Positions 52,211-58,215 of a DNA stretch of 58,215 nt are shown here, piece after piece. A program made the translations under genes and the position numbers. A model generated the notes under the pieces. It was not told the origin of the DNA and made no database searches. It saw only the letters and a list, made by a program, of their open reading frames with translations. Positions within the stretch are counted from its first letter, which is position 1. Each line of letters starts with the position of its first letter. The stretch is from an uncultured Eubacteriales bacterium (GTDB lineage: Bacteria; Bacillota; Clostridia; Oscillospirales; Ruminococcaceae), in NCBI GenBank assembly GCA_900314975.1, contig OMXI01000009.1, forward strand, positions 1-58,215, read 5' to 3'.

Positions 52211-52241
52211 AAAAAGCTGTAAAGCTTTCTGCTTTACAGCT
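52211..52241 (-). terminator. Terminator of dpaAB
   Basis: An 11-bp perfect stem AGCTGTAAAGC (52215-52225) / GCTTTACAGCT (52231-52241) with a 5-nt loop, followed by TTTTTTG on the minus strand. It lies 7 bp past the dpaB stop. Confidence 0.92.
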
Positions 52242-52247
52242 CTGTTA

Positions 52248-52826
52248 TCATAATATCAGCGGTTGGATCTGCTTGCCCACGAGCGCCTGCTCAACAGTCT
52301 GCGGTATAAGTTCAAAGTCAGCAACTATCGAATTAGGCTTTTTCTCGAAGTTATCCTGCTTATACGGCACGAAGTAGTAATTGCGGTAGTTTTGCAGTAT
52401 GCCGATATTTTTGGCGCATCCTGCAAGTGCATCGTTGGTGGAGATCGCTACCACAACGGGCAGACCGTTTCGCAGGTGGCTTTTGACCGCCATTGTAACG
52501 GGTGTATCGGTTATGCCGAGTGCAAGTTTGGCAAGTGTATTTGCAGTGCAGGGCGCTACGACCATAACATCGCACATCTTTTCAGGTCCTATCGGCTCTG
52601 CATCAACAATTGTTTTTATGACGGGTCTGCCTGCTATTGTTTCAAGCGTTTCAATGTTTTGCTGTGAGGAACCGAAACGCGTGGACAGTCCGGCAGAATT
52701 ATATGACATAACAGGGAAAAGCTGTGCGCCCAGTTCGGTAAGCCTTCTTGCCGCTTTGAAGCTTTTATCAAAAGTGCAGAAAGAACCGCAAAGGCAGTAG
52801 CCTATCCTAATGCCTTGTAAAGACAT
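52248..52826 (-). CDS. dpaB: Dipicolinate synthase subunit B
   Basis: DpaB (SpoVFB), 192 aa, a flavoprotein-like subunit of dipicolinate synthase, which makes dipicolinic acid for the spore core. Family landmarks are the N-terminal IGYCLCGSFCTFDKSF, VMVVAPCTANTLAKLALGITD, and TNDALAGCAKNIGILQNYRN followed by the YYFVPYKQDNF motif. AAAGGAG lies 8-9 nt before the ATG. The start lies inside the end of dpaA (20-bp overlap), so the two are translated together in the mother cell. Confidence 0.95.
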   Translation of the reverse strand: MSLQGIRIGYCLCGSFCTFDKSFKAARRLTELGAQLFPVMSYNSAGLSTRFGSSQQNIETLETIAGRPVIKTIVDAEPIGPEKMCDVMVVAPCTANTLAKLALGITDTPVTMAVKSHLRNGLPVVVAISTNDALAGCAKNIGILQNYRNYYFVPYKQDNFEKKPNSIVADFELIPQTVEQALVGKQIQPLIL

Positions 52827-53685
52827 CTGTTTCTCTCCTTTCAGTATATATGTTCTTTATCGCCTCCGCTATCAGTTTTCCGCTTGTTATCGGAGCTGTT
52901 TTCCCCGGCAGTGCAAGCGCGTGAACGGCTTTGACGTTCAGCTCCTTTGCGGCTTCAAAATCTGTTCCGCCAGGTTTTGAGGCAAGGTCAATAACTATAC
53001 TGTCCTTTGATACATTGTGAAGTATTTGACGTGTTAAAACAAGTGAAGGAACGGTATTGATGATTATATCAAAATCTGCAATACGGGTTTGCAGTTCGCT
53101 GATTCCAAATGTCGAGCATCCGTCATTGCGTGCCTGTGCAAGCTGTGCGGTATTTCTTGCGGCAGCATAAACCTGTGAACCGACTGCGCTAAACAGCTTT
53201 GCGCAGGCTTTTGCTACCCTGCCGTAACCTATAATGACGGTTTTTGAGCCGCTTACTGTGATCGCAAGCTCCTGCAATGCTATCTGCAGTGCGCCCTCTG
53301 CTGTGGGTACGCAGTTTCTTATAACAAGTTCCTCGCGCGTGAAATAATCCTTTACGTCGTGACCGAGAGAAGAAAAGTATTCCACCACACAAACACTGAG
53401 TCTGCCGCCCACGACAAGAGAATTCTTGTTAAGATAAGGCGAAAAGGCCTTGCTCGATACACTGTTTCCAAAAGCCGTTTTAATGTCAAGTGTTTCACTT
53501 GACATTATAGGCAGGACGAGCAAATCCGCCTTTTGCGGCATATCGTCAAGGTTTTTGAGTGAGACGGTTTCATCCGAGTATTCACCGAGTCCGTAGGTGT
53601 ACACTTTTCCAAGACTGCAAAGCTCCTGTCCAGTGTAAATATATCTTGTATCGCCGCCTGCGCAAAGTATAACAGGTCTGTTCAT
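52807..53685 (-). CDS. dpaA: Dipicolinate synthase subunit A
   Basis: DpaA (SpoVFA), 292 aa, an NAD(P)-dependent subunit that oxidises dihydroxytetrahydrodipicolinate-type intermediates to dipicolinate. Its N-terminal ILCAGGDTRYIYTGQEL and Rossmann loop TVIIGYGRVAKACAKLF (near residue 149) fit the family, as does IVIDLASKPGGTDFEAA with ALPGKTAPITSG near the C-terminus. GGAG precedes the ATG. It shows that the organism makes spores with dipicolinic acid. A sigma-K-like promoter candidate lies at 53756-53784. Confidence 0.95.
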   Translation of the reverse strand: MNRPVILCAGGDTRYIYTGQELCSLGKVYTYGLGEYSDETVSLKNLDDMPQKADLLVLPIMSSETLDIKTAFGNSVSSKAFSPYLNKNSLVVGGRLSVCVVEYFSSLGHDVKDYFTREELVIRNCVPTAEGALQIALQELAITVSGSKTVIIGYGRVAKACAKLFSAVGSQVYAAARNTAQLAQARNDGCSTFGISELQTRIADFDIIINTVPSLVLTRQILHNVSKDSIVIDLASKPGGTDFEAAKELNVKAVHALALPGKTAPITSGKLIAEAIKNIYTERRETDVFTRH

Positions 53686-53755
53686 TTCAAGCGCTCCGTT
53701 TCGTTCAAACTGATAAGATAAATATCAACAGCCGCTTTAAAAGCTGTCTTACTGA

Positions 53756-53784
53756 AAGTATATGCTGATATCTCAATATTGGTG
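53756..53784 (-). promoter_or_regulatory. Candidate sigma-K promoter of dpaAB
   Basis: Minus strand CACC (53781-53784), 16-bp spacer, CATATACTT (53756-53764), close to the sigma-K pattern (AC, 16-17 bp, CATAnnnTA). The spoVF operon of Bacillus is sigma-K-dependent. The match is short, and the leader would be about 65 nt. The rest of 53686-53878 is AT-rich with no recognisable gene. Confidence 0.35.
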
Positions 53785-53878
53785 ATGACAGGCAGAAAGC
53801 TTTATAAAAATATTTAGTATGTAGAAAATTCAGTATAAAATTTGTTCATAATAACGAAAAGTTTTTTATAAAAACCTA

Positions 53879-53907
53879 TTGTAAAGATGTTCAAAATAGT
53901 ATATAAT
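53879..53907 (+). promoter_or_regulatory. Promoter of the EF-G-like gene
   Basis: TTGTAA (53879-53884), 17-bp spacer, TATAAT (53902-53907). The leader of about 80 nt contains a stem-loop at 53916-53951. Confidence 0.75.
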
Positions 53908-53915
53908 TATCATAT

Positions 53916-53951
53916 GTGGTCAAGTATTTTTGTACATTTAGTACAGACCGC
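53916..53951 (+). other. Stem-loop in the leader of the EF-G-like gene
   Basis: GTGGTC (53916-53921) pairs with GACCGC (53946-53951, one G-U pair), and inside TGTAC (53931-53935) pairs with GTACA (53941-53945) around ATTTA. A 9-nt bulge lies on the left side. Its role is unknown; it may be regulatory. Confidence 0.4.
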
Positions 53952-53992
53952 AAATTTCAAGCTCAAAAAAGCAATGATTGGAGAGATTCAAA

Positions 53993-56074
53993 TTGAAAAA
54001 CTACGACAACACCAAGATTAAAAATATTGCCATTGCAGGTCATGCAGGTTCAGGTAAGACATCGCTTACAGAGGCATTGTTATATAAGAGCGGAACGACT
54101 GACAGACTGGGTAAGGTTGCAGACGGCAACACCGTTTCAGACTTCAGCCCTGATGAAATAGCGAGAAAAACTTCTGTTTACACCTCACTTTCTACAATGG
54201 AGACGGGCGAGTTCAAGGTAAATATGCTTGATACTCCGGGTTTGTTTGACTATGAAGGCGAAATGATAGAAGGTATTTACGCCAGCGGCTGCGTGCTTAT
54301 CACGGTATCGGCCAAATCAGGCGTAAAGGTAGGCACACACAAGGCTTATGACTGTGCCAAAAAGTACAACAAGCCTACAATGTTCGTTGTTACAAAGCTT
54401 GATGATGACAATGCAAACTTCAATAACGTTTTGACACAGCTCAAGGCTGAATTCGGTCCTACTGTCTGCCCTGTTGTTGTACCTGTTATTGCAGACAGAA
54501 AAATCGTTTCTTATGTGAACCTTATCGAGATGCAGGCTTACAAGTATGTAAACGGCAAGGCAGAGCCTACAGATATGCCTACATCAGAAGTCGCTGCTAA
54601 TATGGAATACCGAATTGACGGTCTTGTTGAGGCTGTTTCAGAGGCTGTTGCGGAGACTGATGAGGCACTGTTTGAAAAGTTTTTCTCGGGCGAGGCTTTC
54701 ACGCAGAAAGAGCTTACTGACGGTATCCACAAGGGAATGAACAGCGGCGCTATCACACCTGTTGTGTGCGTTTCAAGCACAGAGCTTGCAGGCATTGATA
54801 TGCTGCTTAAAGAAATTGACCTGCTGCTGCCTCCTCCGTCTGAAAAGGACGCTATGGTCGGCGAGGACGCAAACGGCGAGCTTGTTGAGGTTGAAAGCAA
54901 CGAAAATGACCCGCTGTCTGCATTCGTGTTTAAGACAGTTGCAGACCCGTTCGTTGGAAAGATGTCGTTTATTAAGGTTTTCTCAGGCAAGATCGCACCG
55001 AACAAGGCTGTTGTTAACGCTACAACGGGCGCTGCTGACAAGATAGGCAAGCTGGTTACGCTGCTGGGCAAAAAGCAGACAGATATTACAGAGGCTAACT
55101 GCGGCGACATTGTTGTTGCGCTGAAAATGAATGTAAACACCAATGATACTATATGCGATGCTGCAAGAGTTGTTAAGTTCCCTGCTATCGAGTTCCCAAA
55201 AGGCAGCTACAAGATGGCTGTAAAGGCAAAGGCACAGGGTGACGAGAGCAAGATTTCCGCGGCGATAGCAAGAATACTCGAAGAGGACAAGACCGTTTCC
55301 TACGAGCAGGACCCCGATACTCTCGAGCAGATAATCTCAACACTCGGCGGTGTACATCTTGACTCGGTGATCTGCAAGCTGCGCAACAGCTTTGGCGTTG
55401 AGGTAGATGTATCTGTTCCAAAGATCGCATACAGAGAGACTATCAGAAAGAAAGTCAAGGTACAGGGTCGTCACAAGAAGCAGTCGGGCGGTCACGGTCA
55501 GTACGGTGATGTTTGGATCGAGTTTGAGCCTTGCGTATCTGACGAGCTTATCTTTGAAGAAAAGGTATTCGGCGGCGCTGTTCCGAAGAACTTCTTCCCT
55601 GCTGTTGAAAAGGGATTGCAGGAGAGCATCAAGAAGGGCGTTCTCGCGGGCTTCCCTGTTGTGGGACTCAAGGCTATACTCGTTGACGGTTCGTATCACC
55701 CTGTTGACAGCTCGGAAATGGCATTCAAGATGGCTGCAAGCATAGCTTACAAGGAAGGTATGAGACTTGCTGACCCGATACTGCTTGAACCTATCGGTGC
55801 GCTCAACGTGCTCGTTCCCGACGACAACACGGGCGACATTATGGGCGAGCTGAACAAGAGACGCGGCAGAGTGCTTGGAATGAATCCGTCAGACAAGGCT
55901 GGACTTACAGAGGTAGTTGCTGAAGTTCCAATGGCTGAAATGGCTGACTTTACGATGTATCTGCGCCAGACTACACAAGGCAGAGGCTCTTACACATTCG
56001 AGAAGGTGCGCTACGAGCAGCTTCCTGCAAACCTCGTTGCAGACGTTATTGCAAAGAATGCAATGAGCGAATAA
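53993..56074 (+). CDS. Elongation factor G-like GTPase (FusA2/EF-G2 type)
   Basis: About 693 aa with the five EF-G domains. G1 is GHAGSGKTS (canonical EF-G has AHIDAGKTT), the G3 box is DTPGLFDYEG, and G4 is TKLDDD instead of NKxD. Switch I lacks the RGITI motif. Domain II (LSAFVFKTVADPFVGKMSF), domain III, domain IV (HGQYGDVWIEFEP, VLAGFPVVGLKAILVDG) and domain V follow. It is a paralogue, not the str-operon EF-G; it may act in recycling or another ribosomal step. I chose TTG at 53993, since the first TTG (53978) overlaps the GGAGAG ribosome site. A terminator follows at 56091. Confidence 0.88.
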   Translation: MKNYDNTKIKNIAIAGHAGSGKTSLTEALLYKSGTTDRLGKVADGNTVSDFSPDEIARKTSVYTSLSTMETGEFKVNMLDTPGLFDYEGEMIEGIYASGCVLITVSAKSGVKVGTHKAYDCAKKYNKPTMFVVTKLDDDNANFNNVLTQLKAEFGPTVCPVVVPVIADRKIVSYVNLIEMQAYKYVNGKAEPTDMPTSEVAANMEYRIDGLVEAVSEAVAETDEALFEKFFSGEAFTQKELTDGIHKGMNSGAITPVVCVSSTELAGIDMLLKEIDLLLPPPSEKDAMVGEDANGELVEVESNENDPLSAFVFKTVADPFVGKMSFIKVFSGKIAPNKAVVNATTGAADKIGKLVTLLGKKQTDITEANCGDIVVALKMNVNTNDTICDAARVVKFPAIEFPKGSYKMAVKAKAQGDESKISAAIARILEEDKTVSYEQDPDTLEQIISTLGGVHLDSVICKLRNSFGVEVDVSVPKIAYRETIRKKVKVQGRHKKQSGGHGQYGDVWIEFEPCVSDELIFEEKVFGGAVPKNFFPAVEKGLQESIKKGVLAGFPVVGLKAILVDGSYHPVDSSEMAFKMAASIAYKEGMRLADPILLEPIGALNVLVPDDNTGDIMGELNKRRGRVLGMNPSDKAGLTEVVAEVPMAEMADFTMYLRQTTQGRGSYTFEKVRYEQLPANLVADVIAKNAMSE

Positions 56075-56090
56075 TTACTTGATATGCAAA

Positions 56091-56120
56091 GACCCGAAGA
56101 CTGCTTCGGGTCTTGTTTTT
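56091..56120 (+). terminator. Terminator of the EF-G-like gene
   Basis: Stem GACCCGAAG (56091-56099) / CTTCGGGTC (56104-56112) with a 4-nt loop, then TTGTTTTT. Confidence 0.9.
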
Positions 56121-56266
56121 ATGCATTATTGTAAAAAAAGGTGCTTGTACTTGCTGATCATTTGTTTTGTGAAAGTAAAAACATGTAACAAATATTTACT
56201 ATTTCACAAATAAACCGCGCCGTTTTTGTATAAAAGAGAGATTGTACATATAGAGAATTCGTTTTG

Positions 56267-56295
56267 TTGACCGCGCAATAAGAATTTGGTATAAT
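56267..56295 (+). promoter_or_regulatory. Promoter of the LRR/CWB2 surface protein
   Basis: TTGACC (56267-56272), 17-bp spacer, TATAAT (56290-56295), about 36 bp before the ATG. The stretch 56121-56266 is AT-rich and holds nothing else that I can recognise. Confidence 0.85.
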
Positions 56296-56331
56296 TGTAC
56301 TGTAAATAAACTCTCAACGGAGGTCGAGGAT

Positions 56332-58104
56332 ATGAAAAAGAAACGATTGTTAAGTATGGCTATGGCGCTGTGCCTTGTGCTTGGCTCGGCGGCGGCGCTG
56401 CCGAAAAATGCGTTTGTAGACAGCACAAATATCACAGCAAGTGCAGCCAACACAGCGACATCTGGCAAATGTGGTGAGAACGTAAGCTGGTCGCTGAAAG
56501 ACGGTGTTCTGACTATCAGCGGAAGCGGGAAAATGACTGACTATCATTATGATGACAGTCCTTTCTATAATAGAGAAGACATTAAGTCTGTTGAAATAAA
56601 GTCAGGTGTTACAAGTATTGGCAATTGGGCGTTTACTGACTGTAGAGGTCTTACAAAAATAACGATTCCAAGCAGCGTTACAAGCATTGGCAATGATGCT
56701 TTTGGAGGCTGTACAATCCTTACAAGCGTAAAAATTCCAAGCAGCGTTACAAGCATTGGAACTGAAGCGTTTGTTTACTGCTCAAGTCTTAAAAGCATAA
56801 CTATTCCAAGCAGTATTAAAAGCATTGGCGATTGGACATTTGAACAATGTACGAGCCTTACAAGTGTAACTATCCAAAAAGGTGTTACAAGCATTGGCTA
56901 CGAAGCATTTAAAAACTGCACAAGCCTTACAAGTGTAACTATCCCAAACAGCGTTACAAGCATTGGCGATTTGGCATTTGGTGATTGCCTGATGCTTTCA
57001 AGCGTAACTATACCCAAAAGCGTTACAAGCATTGGCGAATATGCAATTGGCTTTGATTCAGAGGGAATGCAGACCGGAGGAGGTTTCACGATATACGGTG
57101 TTAAAGGAACTGCCGCTGAAAAATACGCCAAGGACTACTATTTAAAGTTTGAATCTATTCCCAAAACCACCCGCCTCGCAGGCAAGGGCAGATTTGAAAC
57201 AGCAGTCGAGATATCAAAGGCTGGCTTCCCAAGCGGCTCAAAGACCGTGGTGCTTGCCTACGGCTTGAACTACGCCGACGCGCTGGCTGGCGTATCACTT
57301 GCAAAGGCAAAGAACGCACCTATACTGCTTACCGCACAGTCATATCTCCCAAGCGAGACACTTGCAGAGATAAAGAGGCTCAAAGCGACTGATGTTATCA
57401 TTCTCGGCGGCACGGGCGCAGTCGGCACAGAGGTAGAAAAGGCACTGACCGATAACAAACTGAATATTGAACGTATTGCGGGTAAGTCACGGTTTGAAAC
57501 CGCTACCAAGATTGCACAGAAAATGCAGACCCTTGGCGGAAACAAAGCCCCCGAAGATGTATTTTTCGTATACTATAACGACTTTGCCGACGCACTTTCA
57601 GTCAGCACTGTTGCCGCAATAAAAGACGCTCCGGTAATCTACCTTATGACCGACGGCGAGCTTGACAGTGCAACATCAGCTTATCTTGCTTCCGTCAAGG
57701 GCAAGGTAAAGAATGCGTACGTCATCGGCGGTACAGGTGTTATCAGCGATGCTATGATGAAAAAGGCGGGAGACGCACTCGGCGTTAAACCGACGAGAGT
57801 TTTTGGCAAGAACAGATTTGAGACCTGTGTTGCGGTAAACAACAATTTCAAGAGCGTGCTGAACGGCGATACTATCTGCATTGCAACGGGACTTGATTTC
57901 CCTGACGCACTTGCAGGAGGAGTTTTCGCAGCAAAGAATAAAGCACCTCTGCTGCTTATCAACGGCAAGGCGGCAACACTCACTTTGAGTGATACACAAC
58001 AGTCTTACCTCACGACCAAAGCCCCGAAGAAGCTTTATGTTTTCGGCGGCACAGGAGTTGTCCCCGACAGCCACATTCAGACTGTTGCAGCAGCAAGCGT
58101 TTAG
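56332..58104 (+). CDS. BspA-like leucine-rich repeat protein with CWB2 wall-binding repeats
   Basis: Protein of 590 aa, exported. A signal peptide (residues 1-25 or so) is followed by a small capping region (CGENVSWSLKDGVLTISGSG). Seven 23-residue leucine-rich repeats of the BspA/LRR_5 type (about residues 87-247, consensus ITIPSSVTSIGxxAFxxCTSLTS) come next. Then come three cell-wall-binding type 2 repeats, each starting (R)xxGKxRFET (about residues 281, 381 and 489). CWB2 repeats bind wall polymers non-covalently in Clostridia, and BspA-like repeats often bind host or matrix proteins, so this is a surface adhesin-like protein (inference). GGAGG precedes the ATG at the usual distance. Confidence 0.92.
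   Translation: MKKKRLLSMAMALCLVLGSAAALPKNAFVDSTNITASAANTATSGKCGENVSWSLKDGVLTISGSGKMTDYHYDDSPFYNREDIKSVEIKSGVTSIGNWAFTDCRGLTKITIPSSVTSIGNDAFGGCTILTSVKIPSSVTSIGTEAFVYCSSLKSITIPSSIKSIGDWTFEQCTSLTSVTIQKGVTSIGYEAFKNCTSLTSVTIPNSVTSIGDLAFGDCLMLSSVTIPKSVTSIGEYAIGFDSEGMQTGGGFTIYGVKGTAAEKYAKDYYLKFESIPKTTRLAGKGRFETAVEISKAGFPSGSKTVVLAYGLNYADALAGVSLAKAKNAPILLTAQSYLPSETLAEIKRLKATDVIILGGTGAVGTEVEKALTDNKLNIERIAGKSRFETATKIAQKMQTLGGNKAPEDVFFVYYNDFADALSVSTVAAIKDAPVIYLMTDGELDSATSAYLASVKGKVKNAYVIGGTGVISDAMMKKAGDALGVKPTRVFGKNRFETCVAVNNNFKSVLNGDTICIATGLDFPDALAGGVFAAKNKAPLLLINGKAATLTLSDTQQSYLTTKAPKKLYVFGGTGVVPDSHIQTVAAASV
56590..57070 (+). repeat. Tandem 69-bp DNA repeats coding for the LRR units
   Basis: Seven consecutive 69-bp units encode 23-residue leucine-rich repeats. 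The phrase GTTACAAGCATTGGC or close variants recurs in most units, so the array is similar at the DNA level and could expand or contract by recombination. Confidence 0.8.
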
Positions 58105-58148
58105 TTTACACATTACAAAGGGGCTGTTGCAGCCCTAGAGCAAAAAAG

Positions 58149-58191
58149 AGAGCTTCGCACTCCAAAAAGGTAGTGCAAAGCTCTTCTTTTT
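58149..58191 (+). terminator. Terminator of the LRR/CWB2 gene
   Basis: Stem arms 58149-58161 (AGAGCTTCGCACT) and 58172-58184 (AGTGCAAAGCTCT) pair at 12 of 13 positions, followed by TCTTTTTG. A weaker hairpin GGGCTG/CAGCCC lies before it at 58121-58134. Confidence 0.88.
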
Positions 58192-58215
58192 GTGGTATAA
58201 TATAATTGCAAAAAA

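Overview
The window looks like chromosome from a spore-forming, low-to-mid GC Gram-positive of class Clostridia, most like Ruminococcus and relatives (Oscillospiraceae). This is inferred from gene content: PolC-type polymerase, GatCAB, SepF/DivIVA/YlmH, YunB and dipicolinate synthase for sporulation, a two-gene transketolase, a short HisG with HisZ, and a BspA-like leucine-rich protein with CWB2 wall-binding repeats. No tRNA, rRNA, IS element, prophage or CRISPR array was seen. Almost everything is on the minus strand; only three genes (6745-7455, 53993-56074, 56332-58104) are on the plus strand.

Layout, left to right. 1-5911: the ligA-gatC-gatA-gatB operon plus a zinc-ribbon membrane protein, read leftward from a good promoter at 5883-5911. 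5917-7530: yunB and a divergent secreted basic protein. 7604-11805: lspA-rluD-like-HAD-tktN-tktC, started by a promoter embedded in the terminator of the next unit. 11837-23747: an eleven-gene unit miaB-ylbF-mutS-mutL-miaA-hfq-hlyD-like-yggS-sepF-ylmH-divIVA (tRNA modification, mismatch repair, division). 23807-24601: a cysteine-rich conserved protein. 24739-32330: a histidine operon hisZ-G-orf-D-B-H-F-orf-cdd-GNAT-I-E without hisA or hisC. 32383-46608: der-plsY-gpsA-yjbQ-pyrH-frr-uppS-cdsA-dxr-rseP-ispG-polC, which joins ribosome biogenesis, phospholipid and isoprenoid precursors, and replication. 46701-47419: yceD-rpmF. 47460-49326: pgi and a small P-loop protein. 49375-52177: glgA and a DacF-like protein. 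52248-53685: dpaAB. 53879-58191: an EF-G-like GTPase and the LRR/CWB2 surface protein.

The most notable observations are apparent losses of catalytic residues inside conserved genes. PolC keeps its polymerase aspartates and clamp-binding tail, but its embedded proofreading exonuclease has lost every recognisable catalytic motif (the DxE motif reads D-T-A). The DacF-like D,D-carboxypeptidase homologue has lost all three penicillin-binding motifs (SxxK, SxN and KTG read HLNK, NAN and KAC), and its ribosome binding site lies in one arm of a perfect 10-bp inverted repeat. The histidine promoter also has its -35 box inside an inverted repeat just after polC.

Many start codons were moved inward from the longest reading frame, because the upstream start overlaps the Shine-Dalgarno sequence or the -10 box. 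All family assignments come from reading the proteins by eye; no database search was run.
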